Below are positions 8,410-15,289 of a DNA stretch of 21,770 nucleotides, in pieces. The first letter of the stretch is position 1, and each line of letters starts with the position of its first letter. Under the pieces are notes generated by a model. That model ran no database searches, was not told where the DNA came from, and worked only from the letters and a program-made list of their open reading frames with translations. Position numbers and translations under genes: made by a program. Origin of the DNA: Aquincola sp. (lineage in GTDB: Bacteria > Pseudomonadota > Gammaproteobacteria > Burkholderiales > Burkholderiaceae_C); the NCBI GenBank assembly GCA_029884035.1, contig JAOUIM010000012.1:1-21770 (forward strand), read 5' to 3'.

Positions 8410-9275
8410 GCGGTCCTCGGGTTCTTGTACCGGTGGTAGCCCCAGAGGTACTGCTGCGGGCACTGCCGGATCAGGAACTCCATTGCGCGGTTGATCGCCG
8501 TCGCGCAGGCGATCTGGTGCGCCATGTCATCGCCGCCAAAGGCCGGCGCTTCGGGCAAGGGCTCGGGCATGGCAAAGACCCGCATGCGCCAGCCGGTTGC
8601 TGCGCCCAGGCGTTCGCCAATCATCAGCAACAGCGGCGCGCCGGTCTGCAACGACAAGCGCGCCGCAAGCGTCATCGTGTAAGCATCTTGGCCGAAGAAC
8701 GGTGCCCACACGCCCATTCCTTCGGGCGGCACCTGGTCGGGGAGCAGACCCACCGTCTGTCCCTGACGCAGCGCTCGGATCATCTGCCGCACGCCGGCCA
8801 GCGAGGCGGGTGCAGTCAGCATGCCAGGACGCGCGCGCGCGCTGGCCTCCAGTTCACGCAGCCAGGCCTTCTTGGCGGGGCGGTACAGGGCGGTCACGGG
8901 CTGGCGAGCGCCGAAGCGCTCCGCATAGGCCTGCGCGGTGACCTCGAAGGCGCCCAGGTGGGGCGTGAGAATGACGATGCCGCGACCTGCCTCGAGCGCG
9001 GCGTCGATGAGGTGGGCATCGACCCACTCGACCTTCGGTGTCAGCGGCGCGTCGGCCGATCGCAGCCACAGACGCGGCGTTTCGGTAACCATGCGCCCGG
9101 CATGGGCGATTGCCGCGCGCCGGTGCTCTCTCGACAGGCCCGCCCGGTCGGCGTTGGCATTGAACCGCGTGCGGTAGCTCGGCGACAGCGCGTACCCCGC
9201 CCACCCCAGCAAGCTGCCAAGCGCGTGCAGGAACCCGAGAGACCGGCGCGACAGCCAGTACAGGACGGTGAGCAT
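8406..9275 (-). CDS. LpxL/HtrB-type lysophospholipid acyltransferase, first of a pair
   Basis: The 289-residue protein is homologous in layout to its downstream neighbour: a short N-terminal hydrophobic anchor (about 12-30), the HX4E motif HLGAFE at residues 106-111, and the family end CPQQYLWGYHRYKNPR. The two genes overlap by four nt and resemble a secondary-acyltransferase pair that finishes lipid A with two acyl chains, as LpxL and LpxM do in E. coli. Which member acts first is not visible. It is the first gene of the minus-strand operon running to xerC. Its ATG at 9275 has AGGA closely upstream. The short gap to metK is shared by both divergent genes. Confidence 0.9.
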   Translation of the reverse strand: MLTVLYWLSRRSLGFLHALGSLLGWAGYALSPSYRTRFNANADRAGLSREHRRAAIAHAGRMVTETPRLWLRSADAPLTPKVEWVDAHLIDAALEAGRGIVILTPHLGAFEVTAQAYAERFGARQPVTALYRPAKKAWLRELEASARARPGMLTAPASLAGVRQMIRALRQGQTVGLLPDQVPPEGMGVWAPFFGQDAYTMTLAARLSLQTGAPLLLMIGERLGAATGWRMRVFAMPEPLPEAPAFGGDDMAHQIACATAINRAMEFLIRQCPQQYLWGYHRYKNPRTA

Positions 9276-9281
9276 GTTTCC

Positions 9282-9287
9282 TATAAT
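9282..9287 (+). promoter_or_regulatory. metK promoter -10 element
   Basis: TATAAT is a perfect -10 hexamer. No convincing -35 is seen at the expected spacing. Transcription would start around 9293-9295, at the first base-paired position of the proposed pseudoknot aptamer. On the opposite strand the same bases lie close to the start of the divergent acyltransferase gene. Confidence 0.6.
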
Positions 9288-9293
9288 CGTCGC

Positions 9294-9348
9294 ATCGCCG
9301 AGTTATGAACTACTTGCGGGGCGATTCACAAGTTCTGCTAAAGCGTTC
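9294..9348 (+). ncRNA. candidate SAM-II/SAM-V-like riboswitch aptamer in the metK leader
   Basis: Three nested or pseudoknotted helices can be drawn. P1 is ATCGCC (9294-9299) with GGCGAT (9320-9325). P2a is ACTTG (9312-9316) with CAAGT (9329-9333). P2b is GAAC (9307-9310) with GTTC (9345-9348). P2 pairs the P1 loop with sequence 3' of P1, giving an H-type pseudoknot. The unpaired strand between the P2 halves contains GCTAAA (9337-9342). SAM-II RNAs have this topology and carry CUUGC ... CAAG ... GCUAAA in the same order, with a similar internal-loop length (11 here, about 10 there). The gene downstream makes SAM, so feedback repression would be logical. SAM-II is best known from alphaproteobacteria. 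The class assignment (SAM-II, SAM-V or a new relative) is inferred by eye. Confidence 0.65.
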
Positions 9349-9355
9349 GCCGCTC

Positions 9356-9398
9356 CTCCAGAACCAGGCCGGCAACGCGCCATGCAACCCAACTGGAG
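9356..9398 (+). promoter_or_regulatory. possible ribosome-binding-site sequestering helix of metK
   Basis: CTCCAG (9356-9361) is the exact complement of CTGGAG (9393-9398), which contains the metK Shine-Dalgarno sequence GGAG (9395-9398), seven nt before GTG 9406. The helix would begin only seven nt after the proposed aptamer, the layout expected of a translational expression platform. Six base pairs closing a 31-nt loop is modest, so this is a candidate only. Confidence 0.4.
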
Positions 9399-9405
9399 TT
9401 TAAGA

Positions 9406-10590
9406 GTGGCCAACGATTTTCTTTTCACCTCCGAGTCCGTTTCCGAAGGGCACCCCGACAAGGTCGCCGACCAGATCTCGGACGCCATCCTCGACGCGAT
9501 CTTCAAGCAGGACCCGCGCAGCCGCGTCGCGGCCGAGACGCTGTGCAACACCGGTCTGGTCGTATTGGCCGGCGAGATCACGACCAATGCGCATGTCGAC
9601 TACATCCAGGTCGCGCGCGACACGATCAAGCGCATCGGCTACGACAACACCGACTACGGCATCGACTACAAGGGTTGCGCGGTACTGGTGGCCTACGACA
9701 AGCAGAGCAACGACATCGCGCAGGGCGTCGACCATGCCAGCGACGACCACCTGAACACCGGCGCCGGCGACCAGGGCCTGATGTTCGGCTACGCCTGCGA
9801 CGAGACGCCCGAACTGATGCCCGCGCCGATCTACTACGCGCACCGCCTGGTCGAGCGCCAGGCCCAGCTGCGCCGCGACGGGCGGCTTCCGTTCCTGCGA
9901 CCGGACGCCAAGAGCCAGGTGACGATGCGCTACGTCGATGGCAAGCCGCACAGCATCGACACCGTGGTGCTGAGTACGCAGCACCACCCCGACCAGAGCG
10001 AGACCGCGACCAAGCTCAAACCCAGCTTCTACGAGGCGGTGATCGAGGAGATCATCAAGCCGGTGCTGCCCAAGGAGTGGCTGAAGGAAACCAAGTACCT
10101 GGTCAACCCCACCGGCCGTTTCGTCATCGGCGGCCCGCAGGGCGACTGCGGCCTGACCGGCCGCAAGATCATCGTCGACACCTACGGCGGCGCCTGTCCA
10201 CACGGCGGCGGCGCGTTCAGCGGCAAGGACCCGAGCAAGGTCGACCGCTCGGCGGCCTATGCGTGCCGCTACGTCGCGAAGAACATCGTCGCGGCCGGCC
10301 TGGCGCGGCAATGCCAGATCCAGGTGGCCTATGCGATCGGCGTGGCGCGGCCGATGAACGTGACGGTCTACACGGAAGGTACCGGGGTGCTGCCCGACGA
10401 CAAGATCGCCGCGATTGTCGGCGAGGTGTTCGACCTGCGACCGAAGGGCATCATCCAGATGCTCGACCTGTTGCGCCCGATCTACGAAAAGACCGCCGCC
10501 TACGGCCATTTCGGCCGCGACGAACCCGAGTTCACTTGGGAGCGTACCGACAAGGTCGCGGTGCTCCGCGATCTCGCCGGACTCAAGTGA
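9406..10590 (+). CDS. metK: S-adenosylmethionine synthetase
   Basis: The 394-residue enzyme makes SAM from methionine and ATP in the cytoplasm, feeding all methyltransferases including RlmI and TlyA encoded nearby. FTSESVSEGHPDK (GHPDK at 15-19) is the ATP-binding signature, GAGDQGLMFGYA is the hexapeptide-loop motif, and GGGAFSGKDPSKVDRSAAY is the phosphate-binding P loop near residue 265. The length matches bacterial MetK. GTG 9406 is chosen because GGAG at 9395-9398 precedes it and because the family begins just before FLFTSESVSEGHP. An upstream in-frame extension would run through the structured leader and is rejected. It is monocistronic, with a leader that appears to be a SAM-responsive pseudoknot. 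Confidence 0.98.
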   Translation: MANDFLFTSESVSEGHPDKVADQISDAILDAIFKQDPRSRVAAETLCNTGLVVLAGEITTNAHVDYIQVARDTIKRIGYDNTDYGIDYKGCAVLVAYDKQSNDIAQGVDHASDDHLNTGAGDQGLMFGYACDETPELMPAPIYYAHRLVERQAQLRRDGRLPFLRPDAKSQVTMRYVDGKPHSIDTVVLSTQHHPDQSETATKLKPSFYEAVIEEIIKPVLPKEWLKETKYLVNPTGRFVIGGPQGDCGLTGRKIIVDTYGGACPHGGGAFSGKDPSKVDRSAAYACRYVAKNIVAAGLARQCQIQVAYAIGVARPMNVTVYTEGTGVLPDDKIAAIVGEVFDLRPKGIIQMLDLLRPIYEKTAAYGHFGRDEPEFTWERTDKVAVLRDLAGLK

Positions 10591-10639
10591 GTGCCGCCGC
10601 CAAGGCGTCCTGCCGTCTTGAGGCCCAGGCTGACGTCAT

Positions 10640-10666
10640 ATGGCGGCGGGGAGGAGCCGTCGCCAT
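10640..10666. terminator. strong hairpin downstream of metK
   Basis: ATGGCGGCGG (10640-10649) pairs with CCGTCGCCAT (10657-10666) over 10 bp with one G-U, closing a 7-nt loop, about 50 nt after the metK stop. No T tract follows. In a convergent gap this is a reasonable transcription end or RNA 3'-end protector, but its function is inferred. Confidence 0.4.
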
Positions 10667-10708
10667 GGCCGAAGCCCGTGCAAGCCACGACGCAGCCGCA
10701 TTCCCGAC

Positions 10709-10726
10709 GGGCGGCGCGCGCCGCCC
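10709..10726. repeat. perfect 18-bp GC-only palindrome
   Basis: GGGCGGCGCGCGCCGCCC is its own reverse complement. It lies between the metK hairpin and the stop codon of the converging aminotransferase gene. As RNA it could form a 7-bp stem with a 4-nt loop on either strand, so it may end transcription from the minus-strand gene's partner side; no T run is present. Confidence 0.5.
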
Positions 10727-10736
10727 CGGGTGATCG

Positions 10737-11630
10737 TCACCCGTACCGCACCGCCTCGGTGTACCGCGAATCCTCGTGCAGCGCCCAGTAGGCGTCCTGC
10801 ATCCGCTGAGTCACCGGTCCGACGACACCCGTCGCGCGCGAGCCGATCGCCACGCCATCGAGCTGCGTCACCGCGATCGCGCCGCCGCCGGTGGACGAGA
10901 GGAACACCTCGTCGGCGCGCCGCAGCTCATCGACCCCGAGCTCGCGCACCTGCATGTCGAAGCCCTCGCGCTCCGCGAGTTCGATCATCGTGCGCCGCGT
11001 CACCCCCTCGAGCACGCCCGACGACGGCGTGACGATCGCGCGGCCGAACACCGCGAACACGTTGAACCCCGGCCCCTCGGCGACATGCCCTGCGCCGTCG
11101 GTCAGCACCACGGTCTCGCCGCCGCGCTCGTAGGCCTCGAACAGGCCCATCACGAAGTCGAGCCAGTGGTAGTTCTTGATGCGCGGATCCACGCTGCCCG
11201 GCGGAATGCGCTGCGGCGTGCCGACGATCAGGTTGATCCCGCGCTTCTGCTTGTCGGGGTCGGCGATCCAGACGAACGGGATGGCAAACGCCATGAAGCG
11301 GTTGGTGCAGGTGCGCGGATCGCGCGAACCCGGCGCCGGCCGGCCGCGTGTGCACAGCAGCTCGACATACGCGTCGCGCAGGCCGGCGCGGCGCACGCAC
11401 TCGTGCATCACCTCGCGCATGCGCTCGCGGCCGACGCCCGGATCGAGCCGCAGCGCCGTGCAGCTGGCTTCGAAGCGGTCGAGGTGGTCGCCCAGCCGGA
11501 AGAACTTGCCTTGCCACACATGGGCCACGTCATAGGTGGCGTCCGAGTGCAGGAAGCCCCAGTCGAAGATCGAGATCTTGGCGTCCTCGGGGGCGACGAA
11601 CTCGCCGTCGACATAGGCACAACCGTTCAT
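10737..11630 (-). CDS. class IV PLP-dependent aminotransferase (D-amino acid / branched-chain type)
   Basis: The 297-residue product belongs to fold-type IV aminotransferases. The PLP-binding lysine is Lys152 in DPRIKNYHWLDFV. AYVDGEFV at the N-terminus, SIFDWGFLHSDATYDV, RFEASC, VAEGPGFNVF and GVLEGVTRRTMIELA are family landmarks. The sequence could be a D-amino acid aminotransferase, a branched-chain enzyme or an (R)-selective amine transaminase; the FDWGFLHSDATYDV stretch is closer to the D-amino acid / amine type, but substrate cannot be fixed by eye. ATG 11630 fits the family start, and the 12 residues upstream are not conserved. It is divergent from the DUF2238 gene with only 34 nt between them and converges on metK. 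Confidence 0.88.
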   Translation of the reverse strand: MNGCAYVDGEFVAPEDAKISIFDWGFLHSDATYDVAHVWQGKFFRLGDHLDRFEASCTALRLDPGVGRERMREVMHECVRRAGLRDAYVELLCTRGRPAPGSRDPRTCTNRFMAFAIPFVWIADPDKQKRGINLIVGTPQRIPPGSVDPRIKNYHWLDFVMGLFEAYERGGETVVLTDGAGHVAEGPGFNVFAVFGRAIVTPSSGVLEGVTRRTMIELAEREGFDMQVRELGVDELRRADEVFLSSTGGGAIAVTQLDGVAIGSRATGVVGPVTQRMQDAYWALHEDSRYTEAVRYG

Positions 11631-11664
11631 GCTCGCATCGTAGCGGCGATGCGATGATCCGGCC

Positions 11665-12267
11665 ATGCCATTGCGTCTTTACTGCGCCGCGCTGATCGCC
11701 TTGCTCGCCGTGTCGGCGTGGCGGCCCTACGACCTGGCCACTTGGGCGATGGAATTGGCGCCGGTGTTCGTCGTGCTGCCGCTGCTGTGGGCCACGCACA
11801 GGCGCTTCCCGCTTACACCGATGCTGTACGCGCTGATCTTCGTGCACGCGCTCGTGCTTGCGCTGGGCGGGCATTACACCTACGCCCGCGTGCCGCTGGG
11901 TGACTGGATGCGCGAAGCGTTCCAGCTTTCGCGCAACCCCTACGACGGCATCGGCCACTTCATGCAGGGTTTCGTGCCCGCGATCGCAGCACGCGAATTG
12001 CTGCTGCGGCACACCAGGCTGGAGCGCGGCGGCTGGCTGTTCGTACTCGTCACGGCGACTTGCCTGGCCATCAGCGCGATCTACGAGTTGATCGAATGGG
12101 GCGCCGCCGTGGCCATCGGCCAGGGTGCCGACGAATTCCTCGGCACCCAGGGCGATCCGTGGGACACACAGAAGGACATGGCGCTGGCGTGGGTGGGCGC
12201 GATGGTGGCGCAGGCACTGCTCGCGCGCTGGCACGACCGCCAGCTGGCGCGCATCACTGCGCGTTGA
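11665..12267 (+). CDS. DUF2238 (YjdF-type) inner-membrane protein
   Basis: The 200-residue protein carries the DUF2238 signature blocks in order: GGHYTYARVPLGDW (about 68-81), NPYDGIGHFMQGF (91-103), IYELIEWGAAV (139-149) and GTQGDPWDTQKDM (160-172). About five membrane segments are visible, at roughly 7-20, 30-45, 52-67, 124-142 and 172-188. The conserved Asp, His, Glu and Trp residues lie near membrane edges, suggesting a ligand or metal site. The biochemical role of the family is not established to my knowledge. The start overlaps no other gene, and the short gap to the divergent aminotransferase leaves little space for two separate promoters. Confidence 0.9.
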   Translation: MPLRLYCAALIALLAVSAWRPYDLATWAMELAPVFVVLPLLWATHRRFPLTPMLYALIFVHALVLALGGHYTYARVPLGDWMREAFQLSRNPYDGIGHFMQGFVPAIAARELLLRHTRLERGGWLFVLVTATCLAISAIYELIEWGAAVAIGQGADEFLGTQGDPWDTQKDMALAWVGAMVAQALLARWHDRQLARITAR

Positions 12268-12337
12268 CGCGCCACTTCAGGAAGCGCTTGCCCGTGAGTT
12301 TGGCCCGCGCGAATCGGCCCCCGCCCGAGACGGCGAC

Positions 12338-12365
12338 TCAAGTTCCCGCCGCTTGGGGCCGAAGA
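12338..12365 (+). promoter_or_regulatory. FliA (sigma28)-like promoter in front of the HDOD gene
   Basis: TCAAGTTC (12338-12345) and GCCGAAGA (12358-12365) resemble the flagellar sigma factor consensus TAAAGTTT-N11-GCCGATAA; the spacer here is 12 nt. The expected start near 12372 would leave a leader of about 38 nt before ATG 12410. HDOD and motility-linked genes are frequent FliA targets, which makes the match more plausible, but the spacing is off by one and two to three bases differ. The rest of the 142-nt gap (12268-12409) shows nothing else. Confidence 0.4.
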
Positions 12366-12409
12366 AAGAGCACCGTAGCCCGCGCGCCGCGCATTCAGGA
12401 CCCCTCCCG

Positions 12410-13441
12410 ATGACAGCCTGGCTTTCTCGCCTGATCCCCACGAGACGAGCGCCGCCACCGGCGCGGCGCGAGCCTGTGGCGGTCATCGCGCCGGCCGGCA
12501 AGGCGACGTGCACGCTCCACGCCGAAATGTTGACGGGCGGGCAGTCCAGCAGCGATCTCGCTTTCCTGGTCTGGCTGCTGCAGAGCCCGGCCGATGCGCA
12601 GGCCCCGCTCGGCGCACGCGAGGAGCAGGCGTTGCATCACCTGTCGCGGCTGGTGGCCGACCCGGGCGCACACGCCCACCTGCTTCCGCGTGCGGCCGCC
12701 GTCGTGCCGCAACTGCTGGCGCGCTTGCGCGCCGCGTCGAGTTCGCTGTCCGACCTGGAGCAATTGGTGTCGCGCGACATCACGCTCGTGGCCGAGGTGA
12801 TCGGCATGGCCAACAGCCCCTACTACCGCCGCGGCGCGGCCGTGGTCGAGCTTGCGCATGCGATCCAGGTGTTGGGTATCGAGGGCCTGCGGGCCACGAT
12901 CGCCCGCGTCGTCCTCAAGCCTTTGATCGATGCGCGCGGCGGCGAACTGGTCGCGCGAAGCGCTCGGCGGCTGTGGACCCACACGGACCGCAAGGCCCAG
13001 TTGTGTGCCGCGCTGGCCCGTGGCGATGGCGCCGATCCGCTCGACGCCTATGTCCTGGCGCTGGCGCACAACGCCGCGTGGAACGTGACGCTGCGAGCGA
13101 TGGACATGGTCGCCGGCAGCACGCCCTGGCGCCTGGGCACGGCGTTCGTGGCCGCATTGGCCCAGCGGCGCGATCAGTTGCTGGCGATCATCGCCATGCA
13201 GTGGCACTTGCCGGAGGGCGCCGCCCGGGTGGCTGCCGACGTGGGCGAGCGCGGCCTGACGCCCGAGGCATCGGCGCACGTTGTGCACCTGTATGCCGGC
13301 GACCGGCTGGCGTCGCTGCTATGCCTGCACGACAGCGCGAGCGCCACCGCCCTGGCCTCGGGATTGCTCGACGCGGCTGGCGCCCCGGCGCAGGCCTGCT
13401 TCCGCGCCTTCACGCCGTCACCTGAAGCGCCGTCGCGCTGA
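12410..13441 (+). CDS. HDOD-domain protein
   Basis: The 343-residue protein has a poorly conserved, proline- and arginine-rich N-terminus (to about residue 35) and an HDOD domain from about 90 to 290. The signature region is LPRAAAVVPQLLARLR, LEQLVSRDITLVAEVIGMANSPYYRRG and IQVLGIEGLRATI, where helices pack as in HD-type phosphohydrolases but without the metal-binding His-Asp pair. HDOD proteins act as signalling adaptors, often in motility, chemotaxis or cyclic-di-GMP circuits. No partner domain (GGDEF, EAL, receiver) is fused. ATG 12410 is used because it follows the FliA-like promoter; the ribosome binding site (AGGA at 12398-12401) is weak. The output is unknown. Confidence 0.85.
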   Translation: MTAWLSRLIPTRRAPPPARREPVAVIAPAGKATCTLHAEMLTGGQSSSDLAFLVWLLQSPADAQAPLGAREEQALHHLSRLVADPGAHAHLLPRAAAVVPQLLARLRAASSSLSDLEQLVSRDITLVAEVIGMANSPYYRRGAAVVELAHAIQVLGIEGLRATIARVVLKPLIDARGGELVARSARRLWTHTDRKAQLCAALARGDGADPLDAYVLALAHNAAWNVTLRAMDMVAGSTPWRLGTAFVAALAQRRDQLLAIIAMQWHLPEGAARVAADVGERGLTPEASAHVVHLYAGDRLASLLCLHDSASATALASGLLDAAGAPAQACFRAFTPSPEAPSR

Positions 13442-13496
13442 TCGGCGCGGCGGAGGGCGTTACGTTGGCGCGGTGGCGCCGAGGCATGATTGGTCG

Positions 13497-14576
13497 ATGC
13501 CAATCTCGCTCGACCACCTGCGCCGCCACGCCGTGGCCCGCAGCCTGTTCGCCCCCACCACGCTGCCGAGCGCAATCGAGTGCCTGGGTTTCGTGCAGGC
13601 CGATCCGCTGCGCGCGCCGGCGCGCGCGCAGGACCTGACGCTGCGCCATCGCGTCGCGGACTACCGCGCCGGTGACCTCGAAGCGCGCTACCCGCAGCTC
13701 GACCTCGAAGAGGATTTCTTCGTCAATTACGGCTTCGTCACGCCGGCGCTGCACCGGCTGATGCACCCGCGCACGCCGCGCACGAAATGGTCGAAGGCGC
13801 GCTGGCAGAAGGCTCACGATGTGCTGGCGTTCGTGCGCGAGCGCGGCGTGGTGCATCCGCGCGAGGTCGACGCCCACTTCCGGCACGGCACGACGCGCAA
13901 CTGGTTTGGCGGCTCGTCCAACGCCTCGACCGAGCTGCTCGACGGCATGCACTACCGCGGCCTGCTGCGCGTGGCGCGGCGCGAGGCCGGCACGCGCTGC
14001 TACGCGGCGCGCGAGCCCCATGCACCGACGCCCGACACGGCGGCGGCGCTGGACGCGATGGTCGACGTCATCGTGGGAAAGTACGCGCCACTGCCCGCGC
14101 GCTCGCTATCCCAGCTGGTCATGTTCCTGGCCGCTACCGCGCCGCAGTGGCGCCATGCGCGCCAGGCCGCGCTGGCGCGCGCGAAGGCGCGGCTGCCGAG
14201 CGCTCAGGTGGCCGGCGTCGCCTGGTTCTGGCCTGCCGGCGAAAACCCCACCTCCGCGCGCCATGCGCCGCGCGACGAGGTGCGCCTGCTCGCACCCTTT
14301 GACCCCGTGGTGTGGGACCGTCGGCGCTTCGAGCTCTTCTGGGGCTGGCCCTACCGCTTCGAGGCCTACACCCCGGCGCCCAAGCGCCGGCTCGGCCACT
14401 ACGCGCTGCCGCTGCTATGGCGCGAGCATGTGGTCGGGTGGGCGAACGTGAGTGTGCGCGACGGGCGACTGCGGCCCGAGGTCGGATTCTTCGGGCCGCG
14501 CATCGTCGACCCGGTCTTCAGCGCTGCGGTCGACGACGAATTGCATCGCATGCACTGTTTCCTCGGGCTGACATGA
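13497..14576 (+). CDS. AlkX/YcaQ-type winged-helix DNA glycosylase (HTH_42, DUF1006)
   Basis: This 359-residue protein is of the YcaQ family of DNA glycosylases that unhook alkylated bases and interstrand crosslinks. The N-terminal LGFVQADPLRAPARAQDL contains Gln-Ala-Asp at 34-36, the Q-x-D catalytic signature of the AlkX branch, as opposed to Q-x-Q of AlkZ. Further family landmarks are EDFFVNYGFVTPALHRLMHPR, the WFGGSSNASTELLDGMHYRGLLRVARR winged-helix segment, and the LLAPFDPVVWDRRRFELFWGWPYRFEAYTPAPKRRLGHYALPLLW block near the C-terminus. The start ATG 13497 leaves the family-typical short N-terminus, and no strong ribosome binding site is visible. Its stop overlaps the next gene's ATG by four nt. 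The biochemical activity is inferred from the motif. Confidence 0.9.
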   Translation: MPISLDHLRRHAVARSLFAPTTLPSAIECLGFVQADPLRAPARAQDLTLRHRVADYRAGDLEARYPQLDLEEDFFVNYGFVTPALHRLMHPRTPRTKWSKARWQKAHDVLAFVRERGVVHPREVDAHFRHGTTRNWFGGSSNASTELLDGMHYRGLLRVARREAGTRCYAAREPHAPTPDTAAALDAMVDVIVGKYAPLPARSLSQLVMFLAATAPQWRHARQAALARAKARLPSAQVAGVAWFWPAGENPTSARHAPRDEVRLLAPFDPVVWDRRRFELFWGWPYRFEAYTPAPKRRLGHYALPLLWREHVVGWANVSVRDGRLRPEVGFFGPRIVDPVFSAAVDDELHRMHCFLGLT

Positions 14577-15289
14577 GTCACGATGCGCACGGGGTCCCGC
14601 TGTGGCCGCTGCCGATGGCCGCAGGGCTGTTGCCCGCCGTCGCCGCGGGCATCGCGCTGGTACTCGCCACGCACGCGGGCCTCGTGCCCTCGTGCAACCC
14701 GTTCATCGAGGGCTGTGTGTCGATCAGCCGCGCCGCGCGGCACGACCTGCCCAACCACGTGTTCCGTGCGCTGGTGCTGCCGGCGGCCGTGCTGCAAGCG
14801 CTCGTCTGGCTCGTGCAGGCGCGGGCGCTGCACGTGGCGGGCGGCGCGGCAATGCGGCGCAGCGCGATTGCCCTGGCGGCGCTCGGCGTGGCCGCCGGCG
14901 TCGCGCTCGTGCTCTACGGCAGTTTTCTCGGCACCGAGGGCGCGACCTACCGCTGGCTGCGCCATTACGGCACGGTCGTGTGCTTCGGCGGCACGTGCCT
15001 GGCGATGCTCGTGCTCGGGCGCGCGCTGCAGCGGCTGCACGTGATCGGTGCGCTGCCGCTGCCGCGAGGTCACGAACGCGCACTGCTGGCGCTGTTCGCG
15101 GCAATCGTCGCGCTCGGCGTGGTGAATGCGCTGGTCGGTGCCTGGGCCGATGCGGCGCTGAAGGACCGTGTCGAAAACGTCACCGAATGGTGGGGCTCGC
15201 TCGGCTTGACGCTGGCTTTCATCGTGCTCGCATCGCTGTGGCGGCGCTGGGGCGTGGGTGCGCAGCTCAGTGTGGGGACGGGCCGGTAG
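14573..15289 (+). CDS. six-helix membrane protein, possibly Frag1/DRAM/Sfk1-like
   Basis: The 238-residue protein has six predicted membrane helices (about 15-35, 62-82, 97-117, 130-150, 168-190 and 206-224). Between helices 1 and 2 lies a loop with two cysteines, SCNPFIEGCVSISRAAR, followed by LPNHVFR. Cysteine plus SIS and a downstream R/FR element recall the Frag1/DRAM/Sfk1 family, but I cannot confirm this. GTEGATYRWLRHYG (120-133) and ENVTEWWGS (201-209) are additional polar motifs at helix ends. The ATG overlaps the stop of the AlkX-type gene by four nt, implying coupled translation. The 3' end overlaps the converging MFS gene by 23 bp. The function is unknown. Confidence 0.75.
   Translation: MSHDAHGVPLWPLPMAAGLLPAVAAGIALVLATHAGLVPSCNPFIEGCVSISRAARHDLPNHVFRALVLPAAVLQALVWLVQARALHVAGGAAMRRSAIALAALGVAAGVALVLYGSFLGTEGATYRWLRHYGTVVCFGGTCLAMLVLGRALQRLHVIGALPLPRGHERALLALFAAIVALGVVNALVGAWADAALKDRVENVTEWWGSLGLTLAFIVLASLWRRWGVGAQLSVGTGR

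Noticed and set aside
9268..9405. N-terminal extension of MetK from an upstream ATG
   Set aside because: The extension lacks family similarity, begins upstream of the TATAAT promoter element and would cover the structured leader; GGAG before GTG 9406 fixes the start.
9400..10509. A long minus-strand frame opposite metK
   Set aside because: Val/Asp/His-rich antisense shadow; metK is unambiguous on the plus strand.
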